From Stomorhina lunata (taxonomy: Eukaryota > Arthropoda > Insecta > Diptera > Rhiniidae): a stretch of DNA of 64,000 nt. Position 1 is the stretch's first letter, and the number at the start of each line of letters is the position of its first letter. The DNA lies in the NCBI GenBank assembly GCA_933228675.1, contig OW121740.1, positions 132,912,940 through 132,976,939 of the forward strand, given 5' to 3'. Below are positions 50,861 to 62,958 of the stretch, in pieces. The notes below the pieces were generated by a model. The model made no database searches. It saw nothing but the letters and a program-made list of their open reading frames with translations, and had not been told where the DNA came from. The translations under genes and the position numbers were made by a program.

Positions 50861-52082
50861 TATTGACGTATGCTACCACAAACATTGTTATTGTTTTAGT
50901 ATATTTACATTAGTTGTAAAGATCCATAACGTTGGTGATACAACTTCCTTTGGGTTGTGCCTCTGGTTTCAATATAGCTTCCAATACTGTTCCGCCCAAT
51001 TCTGATTGTAATGTTTCACTCATCTCACTCCTTACTAAATAATTAAATACACATAAATTTGTATGTAAGTTTGCTAATGTAAAAGCTTCATACACATATC
51101 GCTTATGTATTTGGATAGTGGCATAACCCTTCTTAAATGTAAAATTATATAAATTCTTTAATGTAAAATTTTACGGAAATAAAATTTTAAAATTTACAGT
51201 CCTTTCATCAAAATTTAAATCATGTACTTAAAACTTTTAAAATGATATTTACTTGTTTTAGTTGAGTCACTATTCAAGTAATTGAACGATATATATGTAT
51301 AAATAGGATGCAAGAGTATTTCTCTAAAGAATTTCTGTATTTGTCTGTAGTAGTACTCGTATGTGCGTAACACAGTTTCCATGAATGTGCGTTTCCTCCA
51401 CATCACTTGCTCCTAAAGGTTCAAAAGGTGTCACTCTTAGGAGTTGCCACAATTTTAATCTCATATTCTCTCTGTACCGTAAGTGTATGTGTAAGTGTAT
51501 CTGTGTGTATTTGACTAAAATGCTTTTACATTTTAGTTTTATTTTTCCAACATATTTTCTTCTTTTTCATCCTTTTCTGAAAGTATTTAACTGGGTGGCT
51601 GTTTTATTCATGTTAATTCCCCTCCCTTTTGTAGCTGATGATTGAGATTATTTTACTGTAGATTTCTTTTCTTCTGCTTAAAATACTTTTAATTTACAAG
51701 CAATTCACTTTGAATTTTTTTTTTCCGTTTATTTTTTTTCTGGCTTTCGTTATTTTCTATTTCCGAAAAAGTGTTTTTCGTCGTTACTTTTTTGGTTTTT
51801 TTTTTTAAGTACATAATATTTTCTTATTAAGTCTTAAATACCTGTTGTTAAATGTGACTATAAAAGAGGAAAAGTATTTCTGTTTCGTGTATTCTTTTTT
51901 TTGGTACAACAATTATATTTTTTGGATCTTTTTGTTAATGGTGTTAGGGTATAATATATAGAAAATATTTTATAATTCATAGGAGGAAATGGAAAAGGAT
52001 TGCCAATGGAATATTTTTGGTAATGGTATGGTTAAAGAACTTTGATTATGGTATATTATTTGTTGTGTTATATTAATTAGTC
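50861..52082. other. Single-copy region right of the 29-bp array
   Basis: Outside the candidate exon at 50910-51034 no gene is supported. 51380-51640 is T- and TG-rich with a chance open frame on the plus strand. 51700-51960 has long T tracts. Confidence 0.4.
50910..51034 (-). CDS. Unassigned candidate last coding exon
   Basis: On the minus strand an acceptor-like TTATTTAG ends at 51035 and is followed by an open frame to a TAA at 50912-50910. The peptide contains SETLQSELGGTVLEAILKPE and then AQPKGSCITNVMDLYN, with a codon and residue composition (Gly, Pro, Glu, few AT-driven Phe/Ile/Lys) unlike the chance frames around it. An internal ATG at 51023 would give 37 residues. I do not recognise the sequence. 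It might be the 3' exon of an unseen minus-strand gene upstream, a small ORF, or chance. Confidence 0.25.
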
Positions 52083-52108
52083 TTATAATCAGGCGTAGGC
52101 AGCCATAC

Positions 52109-52251
52109 TATAGACTACCCACATAGACTGCGATCATATGTTCCACTAAGCAACAAAAAAAAATAGCAAAAAAATGTATCATGACATTTTTTACATGGCG
52201 TCTCTTAAATGTATTTTGACACTTCGTTCACAGTCTAGTTGTAGTTTATTT
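52109..52251. mobile_element. 143-bp insertion with imperfect inverted ends
   Basis: Interrupts the terminal segment of copy 2. The flanking CCATAC is duplicated (52103-52108 and 52252-52257), and removing the insert restores the CCATACCACCAG seen in copy 1. Its ends, TATAGACTACCCACATAGAC and the complement of CAGTCTAGTTGTAGTTTAT, are imperfect inverted repeats. Confidence 0.75.
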
Positions 52252-53066
52252 CCATACCACCAGAAGCCGATGACTTTTTGTAATGTTCTTAAATATCGCG
52301 ATCGTTAATAAAGCTCATGAAAATGAGCATTAAAAGCATTTAGTTGAAATTTGGATTAATAACATCCATCTGTTGAAGTCGCTTTGTTAATAAAAATAGA
52401 AAAACAAAATACACAAGATACAAAATCAAAATCCGATTTATAACAACAAAATACATAGAAATATAATCTCGAACATTGTTGCCACGACACTTTTATTTTT
52501 GTAAGCATTGTATGAAATAATAAAATTGGGAATATTTTTCGAAAAAGAAATGAATTCTAATATTCAACACATTTTTTTTATCAAAAAATTTTCTATGGAA
52601 AATTTGTTTATTAAAAAATTTTTGATAAATTTTTTATAGAAAATTTTTTTATTAAACATTTTTTCATAGAAAATTTTTTTCTTTGAAAAAACTTTTTGAT
52701 AGAAAAATATTTTTGTCAAAAAATTTTCTATAAACAAATTTGCTGAGATTTTCTATAGAAACTTTTCCGTTTTAAGATTTTCTATAGAAAATTTTCTGTC
52801 TTTAGATTTTCTATACAAATTTTTCTGCCTTAAGGTTTTCTATAGAAAATATCCCGCATAAAATATTCGATAGCAAATTTTTTGTTTCAAGAATTTTCTA
52901 TAGAAATTTTTTTTTTTTGTTTGAAGTTTTTTATAGAAAATTTTCTATATAAAAATTTTTTACAGAAAATTCCCGCCTAAATTAGTTTTATAGAAATTTT
53001 TTATCAAAAAATTACAAAATTGTCGGGATGTAAATATTATTTAAAAAGAAAAAGTATTCGCATTTG

Positions 53067-53349
53067 ATCCCAATCTGTTACATTTAGTTATTAATGTAAC
53101 AGACAATTTATTGATAAAAGCCAAGAAATGTTTGTTTGGACAACCAATTCCTCGACGCGACGTTTAAACAGATCGAAAACCTCGCATTATTACCTATTTT
53201 ACAAACACAATCAATACGAATTATGTTTGTAATCCAAAGGTAAAAAGTCAGATTCTAAACTCAAACTCGTCGAGGAATTAGTTGTCCCCACAAACTTTTA
53301 TCAATAAATTATCTGTTACATTATTAAATAAATGTAGCAGATTGGGATG
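53067..53349. mobile_element. 283-bp hairpin MITE inside the array
   Basis: Ends ATCCCAATCTGYTACATTTA face each other, and the arms continue for well over 80 bases through AATTTATTGATAAAAG and ACYAATTCCTCGACG. The centre carries ACCTCGCATTATTACC and ACGAATTATGTTTG. A degraded relative is at 6055-6290. Confidence 0.9.
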
Positions 53350-54015
53350 TCTTTTTGAAGAAATTTTTTATAGTTTTCTTTTGTAAATTTTTGACATAAT
53401 AATTTCCAATACAAAAATATATAAAAATTTTTGATAATTTTTCAATTAATTCTAAAGTTCGAATAATTAATTTCAAATAAAAAAATTTTACTATAGAAAA
53501 ATTTTTGCTAAAAAAATTTTCTATAGAAATATTTTTGATCAAAATTTTTTTTAGAAAAATTTTTGATAAAAAATTTTCTGTAGAAAAGTCTTTGATAAAA
53601 AATTTTCTGTAGAAAAATCTTTGATAAAAAAATTTTCTATAGAAAAATTTTTGATAAAAAACTTTCTATAGAAAAATTTTTGATAAAAAAATTTTCTATA
53701 GAAAAATTTTTGATAAAAAAATTTTCTATAAAAAAATTTTTGATAAAAAAATTTTCTATAGAAAAATTTTTGATAAAAAATTTTCTATAGAAAAATTTTT
53801 GATAAAAAAATTTTCTATACAAAAATTTTGGATAAAAAAATTTTCTATAGAAAAATTTTTGTTAAAAAAATTTTCTATAGAAATATTTTTGATAAAAGAA
53901 ATTTATATAGATAAACTTTTGATAAAAAAAAATTCTTTAGAAAAACTTTTAATAAATTTTCTATAGAAAAACTTTTTGAAGTTGGTAAAAATAATAAAAA
54001 ATCAAATCAATTCAA

Positions 54016-54846
54016 ATAATCTTTTACAAAGTGTTGTTTCAACCTGCTGTTTTCAACCTTCAGTGGTATCAATATAAACTTCATAGTCTAAAAAGTTTGA
54101 GAGTCTACACAGACAATATTCTTGTTTTAAGAGTTATATTCAGACAATCACCTAACACTTACACTGCATTATATAATTGTGGTATAAAAATAAATAGTCT
54201 AAAATATTCTGATTAGAGTGAATCTGATTACCAGATTCACTCTAACTCATCACCTAACACTTACACTGCATTATATAATTGTGGTATAAAAATAAATAGT
54301 CTAAAATATTCTGATTAGAGTGAATCTGATTACCAGATTCACTCAAACTCATACTCAGACAACCTTCATATGTTCAAAGTTGTATTCAGACAATCGTCTT
54401 AAAATTACATAACATTCTTTTATTTACTAGGGTGATCATTTTACTCGACTTTTTTATTGTTTGAGTAATCAAATAACTTACATAGACAACACTTTTAGTC
54501 GTTTTATTTTATTAACGCTCGTACTTTAAATAAATACTAAAAAAGGTATTAAATTTTTTTACTGGAGTAACTCAATTACTCGTGCAAAAATACTCTAATA
54601 AATCTTTATTTGAAAATAACCATTTTAATTTTCTCGATATAAATAATACTCGAGTAAACACCTTATTATTTACATTACCTTCTATATGTAGTCTAGATGT
54701 AGACTTCCCTCAAAAAGTAAAAGAAGTTTTTTAAAATCTCATCATATTTAATTTATATTCAGACATTTTTCTTCATTTACTTGGCAACCCTGGTATATAT
54801 AAACATAAACCCATAAGTCATTGTATTCACATAATCTTTTACAAAG
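54016..54846. repeat. 102-bp tandem duplication with hairpins, between short direct repeats
   Basis: CCTAACACTTACACTGCATT starts at 54151 and again at 54253. Each unit ends in a perfect 12-bp stem, AGAGTGAATCTG / CAGATTCACTCT with a 5-base loop (54215-54243; the second copy has lost the last pair). The unit is bracketed more widely by ATAATCTTTTACAAAGTG near 54016 and 54833. Confidence 0.85.
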
Positions 54847-56289
54847 TGGCTTTTAAAAATCATACACATACCAAGGGAAATAAGAAAAATAACTATTAAA
54901 AATAACAACCAGAATAAATAATACATACAAACATTTTAGCACAAATTCAAATAGACACTAACACACAACCACAAAACGACCGACAAACAGAAAGACATAC
55001 ATCCAGAAAGAAAAAAATACAATAGTTAAACAGCAAACAATGAAAAACATTTTGCAGACAAATTCATTGAGTGACCATTAAAAAATCAACAATTTCTATA
55101 ACAACTTACCACCTCCCCCATTAACCGCCCAAGAATTGGTCAAAAAGAATCAAGCAATTTTGGAGAAGGGAAGAAAACTAGAATAAAAATGAAAAAAAGT
55201 AAAAACTGAATTCTCAGTACAGACAACAACCACACACTTTGAAACTAAATGGAATGAATAAATGGATACAAAAAAATCAAACCACAAAATAGAAACAAAA
55301 ATTAAATATGTATAATAAAAGAAAGAAAAACTTAGGGGAATGAAAGAAATCCTTATTTAAAACTAAATAAGTGAAATTAAAAGTCAATAATTGTTATCTA
55401 ACCACAAATATTATACAAAAGATCTATAACCTTTTGCTAGATCCAGTAAGAATTTTATATAAATTTTAGCCTTCTCAATTTATATATACATTTTATTTTT
55501 ACCATATACTTCCATATCCTCTATCCTTATATAGCCCCATTATTCCTCCTCCCCCTTAAATGAACTTAATTGATGTACGAGCATTCAGAGAGTTTTTGTA
55601 GCTGCTGCTTCTGCTGTTGTTTAACTTTTAACGTTTACCATTTACCATTTTAACATTGTGTGTTTTATTTTAATGCATATTTCTATGGTGGTATTAGTTA
55701 CTACTTAAGTATACATACATATCCTACTTTATTCTGCCCAAACCCATCGACTATATATACATGGACATACAAATAAACAGGATTTTATTGCCTCCTCTCT
55801 TTCTTGTGTGAAAACTTTAAAAGTTTTACAAATACATTTTATCGATGTATACAATTGAGCTTAAACGCACACACACATATAGAGATGCTTACATCCTTTA
55901 CACACACTCCCAAGCAATTACGAAGGACCAACACAAATTGACGAGTGGTGCCGAGCAGAGGAGAACTGTTGTATGTATTTAAAAGAGGGTCAAATAAGTA
56001 GAAATTAGTTGGAAAAAGTTCTAAGTGGTCTTGAATTTGTAGTTGTGTCTAAAAATGTTAACGTTGATTATTACATTAGAAAGAGGGTTTTTTGATAAGT
56101 CACTAAAAGGCTTCAAAATATTTTATAAAAAAACACTCGTCTACAAAATAAACTATACTTTAATTATTACTTTCATTCCAAATATGAATAGTTTTCGAGA
56201 TAAAGTCACTTTTATTTACAAAAATGGATCTAACATCACTAAATAATTAATAAATCTGAAAAAATTTTTTGTAAATGAATTATTGTACC
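54847..56289. other. Single-copy spacer between the two inverted array elements
   Basis: No gene recognised. AC- and AT-rich with plain genomic character, including CA-rich 54950-55020 and 55860-55910. If the flanking elements are two halves of one foldback element this would be its loop, but it looks like ordinary host DNA. Confidence 0.4.
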
Positions 56290-59260
56290 AATTTTTTTAC
56301 AAATAAAAATTTTCTATAGAAAATATAAGGACAGAAAATTATTTATAGAGAATATTAAGACAAGAAATTTTCTATAGAAAATTTTAAGACAAAAAATTTT
56401 TATAGAAAATTTAAGACGAAAAATTTTTATTTTCTTATCAAAAATCTTTCTATAGAAAATTAACTTTTTTATCAAACATTTTTCTATAGAAAATTTTCTA
56501 TTGAAAACTTTTTTATCGAAAATTTTTCTATAGAAGATTTGTTTTGTCAAACATTTTTTCTATATTTTTTTTATCAAAAATTTTTTTTATTAAAAACTTT
56601 TCTATAGAAAATTTTTTTTATCAACAATTTTTCTATACAAAATTTTCTTACAAAAATTTTTCTATAGAAAATGTTTCTTTTTTTTATCAACATTTTTTTT
56701 TAACATTTCTTTAGAAAATTTTTTTATCTATACAAAATTTTTTTATCAAAAATATTTCTATACACAATTTTCTTACAAATATTTTTCTACAGAAAATATT
56801 TTATCAAAAATTTTTCTATAGAAAATTTTTTTATAAAAAATTTTTCTATAAAAGAATTTTTTGTCAAAAATGTTTCTATATTTTTTTATCAAAAATTTTT
56901 CTATAGAAAATTTTTTTATCAAAAATTTTTTTATGGAAAATTTTTTTTATTAAAAATTTTCTATAAAAAATTTTTTATCATAAATTTTTTTATCGCAAAT
57001 TTTTTTTTTTATAAAAAATTTTTCTATTAAAAATTTTCTTACAAAAATTTTTCTATAGAAAATTTTTTTTATACAAAATTTTCTTACAAAAATTTTTTTA
57101 TTTTTATTTTTTTATCAAAAATTTTTCTATAGAAAATTTTTTTCTCAAAAATTTTTTTATACAAAATTTTCTTACAAAAATTTTTTTTATTTTTATTTTT
57201 TTACCAAAAATTATTCTATAGAACATTTTTTTTATCAAAAATGTTTATATAGAAAATTTTTTTATCAAAAATTTTTCTATAGAAAATTTTTTTATTAAAA
57301 ATTTTTCAATAGGAAATGATAAAAAAATTTTCCATAGAAAACTTTTTGATAAAAAAATTTTTCTATAGAACATTTTTTTATCAAAAAGTTTTCTATAGAA
57401 AATTTTTTTATCAAAAATTTTTCTATGGAAAATTTTTTTATCAAAAATTTTTCTATAGAAAAATTTTTTTTATCAAAAATTTTTCTACAGAAAATTTGCT
57501 TTATCAAAAATTTTTCTATAGAAAATTTTTTTATCAAAATTTTTTTTTTGCCAAAATTTTTCTATTGAAAACTTTTTTATCGAAAATTTTTTTATAGAAG
57601 ATTTTTTTGTCAAAAATTTTTTCTATATTTTTTTTATCAAAAATTTTTTTTATTAAAAACTTTTCTATAGAAAATTTTTTTTATCAACAATTTTTCTATA
57701 CAAAATTTTCTTACAAAAATTTTTCTATAGAAAATTTTTTTATCAAAAATTTTTCTATAGAAAATGTTTCTTTTTTTTATCAACATTTTTTTTAACATTT
57801 CTTTGGAAAATTTTTTTATCAAAAATATTTCTATACAAAATTTTTTTATCAAAAATATTTCTATACAAAATTTTCTTACAAATATTTTTCTACAGAAAAT
57901 ATTTTATCAAAAATTTTTCTATAGAAAATTTTTTTATAAAAAATTTTTCTATAAAAGAATTTTTTGTCAAAAATGTTTCTATATTTTTTTATCAAAAATT
58001 TTTCTATAGAAAATTTTTTTATCAAACATTTTTTTATGGAAAATTTTTTTTATTAAAAATTTTCTATAGAAAATTTTTTATCATAAATTTTTTTATCGCA
58101 AATTTTTTTTTTTATAAAAAATTTTTCTATTAAAAATTTTCTTACAAAAATTTTTCTATAGAAAATTTTTTTTATACAAAATTTTCTTACAAATTTTTTT
58201 TTATTTTTATTTTATTATCAAAAATTTTTCTATAGAAAATTTTTTTCTCAAAAAATTTTTTAAACAAAATTTTCTTACAAAAATTTTTTTTATTTTTATT
58301 TTTTTACCAAAAATTATTCTATAGAATATTTTTTTTATCAAAAATGTTTATGTAGAAAATTTTTTTATCAAAAATGTTTATGTAGAAAATTTTTTTATCA
58401 AAAATTTTTCTATAGAAAATTTTTTTATTAAAAATTTTTCAATAGGAAATGATAAAAAAATTTTCCATAGAAAACTTTTTGATAAAAAAATTTTCTATAG
58501 AAAAATTTTTGATAAATTTTTCTATAGAAATTTTTTTATCAAAAATTTTTCTATAGAACATTTTTTTTATCAAAAAGTTTTCTATAGAAAATTTTTTTAT
58601 CAAAAATTTTTCTATGGAAAATTTTTTTATCAAAAATTTTTCTATAAAAAATTTTTTTATCAAACATTTTTCTATAGAAAATTTTTTTTTATCAAAAATT
58701 TTTCTACAGAAAATTTGTTTTATCAAAAATTTTTCTATAGAAAATTTTTTTATCAAAATTTTTTTTTGTCAAAAATTTTTCTATATTTTTTTTGTAAAAA
58801 TTTTTCTATAGAAATTTTTTTTTTTCAAAAATTTTTTATAAAAATTTTTCTATAGAAAATTTTTTATCTAAAATTTTTCTATAGAAAATTTTTTTTATCA
58901 TAAAATTATAGAAAATTTTTTTATCAAAAATTTTTTTTAAACATTTTTCTATAGAAAATTTTCTTACAAAAATTTCTCTATAGAATTTTGTTTTATCAAA
59001 CATTTTTTAATAGAAAATTTTTTCTATAAAAAATATTTTTATTAAAAATTTTTTTCTATAGAAAATTTTTTTATCAAAAATTTTTCTAAAGAAAATTTTT
59101 TTATCAAAAAATTTTCTATAGAAAATTTTTAATCAAAACTTTTTTATAGAAAATGTTTTTTTTCAAAAATTCTTTATCAAAAATTTCGTGTTATTTAAGA
59201 AAATTAAAAAAAAATTGATTTGCATCTGGTAGTATGGGCTGCCTACTCCTGGTTATAAAG
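56290..59260 (-). mobile_element. Terminal-segment plus 30-bp array element, copy 3 (inverted)
   Basis: Read on the minus strand it starts near 59259 with CCAGGAGTAGGCAGCCCATA, then a TTTTTAATTTTCTTAAATA block like copy 1, then about 2.9 kb of units whose core is TTTTCTATAGAAAA with a TTTTTGATAAAAAAA spacer. On the plus strand these read TTTTTTTATCAAAAA. Period 30 bp with much length variation in the T and A runs. A block of about 1.1 kb inside is duplicated. All open frames here follow the period (repeated FYRKFF- or FDKKFSIEKF-like peptides) and are not genes. Confidence 0.85.
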
Positions 59261-61093
59261 CTAGATATATTTAAAGATGTTGCACTTCCATAAATTGATT
59301 TGACGTATGGTACATTTTGAAAGTCCCATAAAAAAAGAGAGTGTACTACATTTACTCTAATTTAGAAATAACTAATGGAGACGATTATTATCCAATGAAT
59401 GAAAGATAAGGCACACAAGCGTGCTGATGAAATGTATGTTTGTTTGTGCGTTTATGTGCTTTTCATTGTTCTTTATGCACTTTTAATTTCCCTTTTGACA
59501 GAAAAAAATATATGGAATGCAATATCTTATTATTATCTTATAGAGTATTTGGCCAAGCTCCAAGACTACGAAATTGAACTAAAAATTTCACAAAAAAATC
59601 GATTTAGTTTCATTCCTGGAAGATTATATTAAAAATTAAAAAAATTATTTTATACAAACTTTAAAAGTTGACCACTTATTTCGTATACAGTGTTGTCGTT
59701 ATTGCTCATGTTGTTTTAGTTATACTCTTAAGGGATACTTTATTTTTAATGGTCTACACATTTTATATGCTTTGGACCAAAATTTCTCTAAGCTACTCCA
59801 AATTGAAGAAAATATATTATATATGTGGCCGTTTGGCATATTTGGTCGAAACAACTTTGAATAATTCAAACAAATTCTTAAAGATTTTTCATAATTTATC
59901 TTGAAGCTTAATTACTCTCAATAGCAATTCTTTAAAAATTTGCTTTCAAATTTATAAAATAGAAACTAAGCTAATGTTGTTAAAAAGCTCTTTTTTATTG
60001 TAGAAAAAATGATATTCAAGGCGATGGGTTACGGATTATCCATGTCCGCCCGCAACGATTTTGTGAATTTTAATGGTATACAGATTTTTAAAAAACTCTA
60101 AAGTATGAAATGGTATGTCCACAAACATTCTTTACTAATTTTATGTCCATTTTACTCGTTTTCTAACCTCTAGAATTCCTCTGTATATACATATGTATGT
60201 CTGTCTTAAAATGTTTTCCACATTCTGTTTTATTTTTCCTGGAAGTATTTCGTAGATAGTTTAGTTGGTCGTTCAGTAGATAAATATTTTTGCTCGACTT
60301 AACTGCAATTAGTTTGCAATTTAAGTTACTTTTTTGTGTGCTCCAGATTTAAGTTCTTTTCTACCAGATATTTGTAACTTTAACATTTTAGCAGATAAAC
60401 ATCAGCAACTAGAAGAAAAAAGGAATTAAGGAAAATTGCAATAAATTTTGTTCATAAAATCGTTTATTGCCTCTTGGCTTTTTGTTTTTTTGATTATTGG
60501 TTATTTGTAAACTTTTTAATTCTTTTGCCATATGAATGTCTGTAGTAAGTAGTACATACATATATGAATATCCTTATTCTATACAAGTAAATGTTTCTTA
60601 TACAAACTTTGTAATTTGTTCAATAATTTTAGGTTTTTATGGGACAAAAGTAATCAAAAAGTTTTAATTTCATATTAAAATGGTACTCGAGTGTTTATTC
60701 GTAGTTGGTATTATGTCAACAATTAAGTTCAAAAAGAACATATAGATCAGACTTTTTAAAGAAGAGCCAGAATTGGTTTGCAAAATTTCGATCTGACAAT
60801 TTGACATGATGTTTAAGACATTAGTTAAACAATAACATCGAAGAGAGGTTAAATTAATCAAATGTAAATGTTTGTGACATCAAAATATTTCCCATGTTCT
60901 CAAATAGAAAAATTTGTATCTTTTTGTCGAGTTCTGAGATTCTCTTCTCAAAAGTGGCAAATGTAATAAAATTTTGTAGTGCTGAAATTAATTAAATTTT
61001 GTACAATTCCATTCTTCAATTCCATTTTTACAAAACCCTTTACACATGCCGTAGTAATAGGCAGTTGGATGGATTTGACTTTTGTGGCACAAA
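59261..61093. other. Single-copy region, no gene recognised
   Basis: AT-rich. Two open frames of 77 and 78 codons at 59399-59632 and 59668-59904 are hydrophobic but share no motif with a family I know. 60000-60060 has a GC-richer patch with GGGTTACGGATTATCCATG. No RNA gene supported. Confidence 0.4.
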
Positions 61094-62955
61094 AATGACA
61101 TTATTGTTTAAGATCTTTTTCCAAATCGACCCAGAATTATTTAAGAACTCTGTGCTGTCTTTTGTTATATTAATTTCTGAATTAATGTTGTTGCTGTAAC
61201 AGCTCTAACATTTACAATTTTATCAAGGGCATGAAGTTCTGCTACTTTCACTGGATGATTCCACAAATCCTCAGGACTAAGTAAAGTTGGTTTATCGATG
61301 CAGTTGACAATGTGGGGAGTATAATGAGGATCCTGACCACATGATGAGCATATGTTGTGGACGTCACGGTCTATGCGGATCCAAAAGATGTTTCATCTGA
61401 TCCCACTCCCATCTTAGTCGTACCGAACGACTCTTGTTATTAGCGGAATATTCATTTCTTCTTCTGTTACGTGCGGTGGGCAACCTCATAACACAACATT
61501 CATGCGATATCCCGAAATCGCAAAGAAAGTGGAGTCGTACTGATATGTACGAAGTGCGAGCTAGAGGATCTTGTACATATTTTCACACATGCAAAGATCT
61601 TCCCTGACATACCTTGTAGAGGACTTCCAATGTTAAAGTTATAGTTACTGTTAAACTGTTAAAGTTATAGTTGCGCTGACGAAGTTAAAAGGTTGTAGAG
61701 TGTGACTCCTTGGATTTCCGGGTGGTTTATTGTCGGAATCGGTACATCCTCGACGCAAAGTAATTGTGTTACTTATGTTGTGCAGGTGGTAAATAGGAAC
61801 GCTGAGGATTTATTTTGTTGTATCTTGAGGTTACGTTCAGTGAAGAAATTGAGAATGATATTGATGATATCGCCATTATCGTGATATCACTTCGACGCTT
61901 TGAGGTAGAGCTGGGAGTTTATAGAAGTAAAAGTTAAATAGGAGTAGCGACAGATTCCGCCCTAAGAAACTCCCTCTTTACGGAGTTTTTAGCGTTAGTC
62001 TCCAAACTCTAATAACGATTGACGACCAGTGCATAGAGAGTGCGTTTGTTTTCAAAAATATTCATATAAAAAATATTTGAGTAGGATACAATTAAATCTG
62101 GCAGCACTGAAAAAATCTGCTTCGCGGAAAATTAGAACTTTGTTCTACTTTTTTCCATTGCCGCCTTAAATTTGACAAATCAATTAACAGCTGATTGCCG
62201 TCCGCTTGCCGCGTGCATTGGTCTTCTACTTTTAGATAGTTGACTATACACCTCTTCAAATTTATTGGCATTTTGGACGCCCTGAAAGAGGGAAGTATGG
62301 CTAACCGTGTCAAAAGCTCTTGAAAGAAAAAGCTCCACAAGGACTGTTCTTCCACAAGGTTTTTTATGCTCCAAGCTAAGTGGCAATTGTGGTTAATGCT
62401 TTGGCAGTGTTGTGCATTTTGTTGAATCCATGTTTGTGATAAGCTGCTGGTAGTTGGCTGGTCAGCTAGTAGAGAAGTAGAGCCTCGGATGTTTCCGCAT
62501 CTGTTGATAGGAGGGATATCGATCTATACGATTATCCCTCATCCGCAGGTTTCCCAGATTTTAAAATTGGGATCCTTCTAACACTTTCCAGACGTCCTGT
62601 ATACTGTATACTCTTGTAAATAATTCGACCCGCCGAGGTCTTTTTACATCAGAATTAATATTCCGCTGATGGCAATTGCATTATAAAACTTGGATATGCG
62701 GATGGCCTAAGTAACTTCAGCGGGTGTAAAGAGTTTTGGTGTTTCTTGAGAGATCAGGCAAGCAATCTGATAAAAGCCTACAAACACGCTTTCAGATCGG
62801 ACCCTATCATCCTTTGCCAGGATTTGATAGAAATCGATTTGTAGACCACAACTTACCAATTCTTCAGATGATCAAACCGAACCGTTGGAACCGCTTGTCC
62901 TTATTCACTACATCAGGATTGGTACTGCAGATCGCATAACATTCATTTGCTAGTT
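61094..62955 (-). mobile_element. Degenerate Jockey-clade non-LTR retrotransposon
   Basis: On the minus strand, from high to low coordinate, pieces of a Jockey-type ORF2 appear in correct order but in shifting frames with stops: FTPAEVT-AIRISK, PNFKIWE (compare the usual LKPGK block), HGFNKMH, RTVLVELFLSRAFDTVSHTS (62344-62285), IVNYLK, LLLFNFYFYKLPALPQSVEV, FFTERNLKIQQNKSSAFLF, TINHPEIQGVT, and finally the C-terminal CSSCGQDPHYTPHIVNC with the C-x2-C-x4-H-x3-H-x4-C spacing and DLWNHPVKVAEL. The YADD motif expected after SVEVIS is missing. The 3' end is at 61094 (AATGTCATT). Clearly dead. It lies against the truncated end of a LINE copy at 62959. Confidence 0.85.
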
Positions 62956-62958
62956 CCT

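Larger units (their letters stand above)
52083..53990 (+). mobile_element. Terminal-segment plus 30-bp array element, copy 2
   Basis: Left end AATCAGGCGTAGGCAGCCAT matches, in inverted orientation, the end at 59228-59259. After a nested insertion it continues CCATACCACCAGAAGCCGAT, then a segment shared with 18.8-19.0 kb (CTCGAACATTGTTGCCACGA), then array units from 52560 to 53010. A hairpin MITE interrupts, and units with TTTTCTATAGAAAAA and TTTTTGATAAAAAA (30-bp period) run from about 53480 to 53990. Composite and nested; no coding capacity. Confidence 0.75.

Noticed and set aside
56314..58811. Many open frames of 65-105 codons with FYRKFF- and FDKKFSIEKF-like repeats
   Set aside because: They run along the 30-bp array on both strands; a period divisible by three keeps frames open. 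No protein meaning.
59399..59904. Two hydrophobic open frames that might be a chemoreceptor pseudogene
   Set aside because: No family motif recognisable, AT-driven composition, and no splice structure that joins them convincingly.
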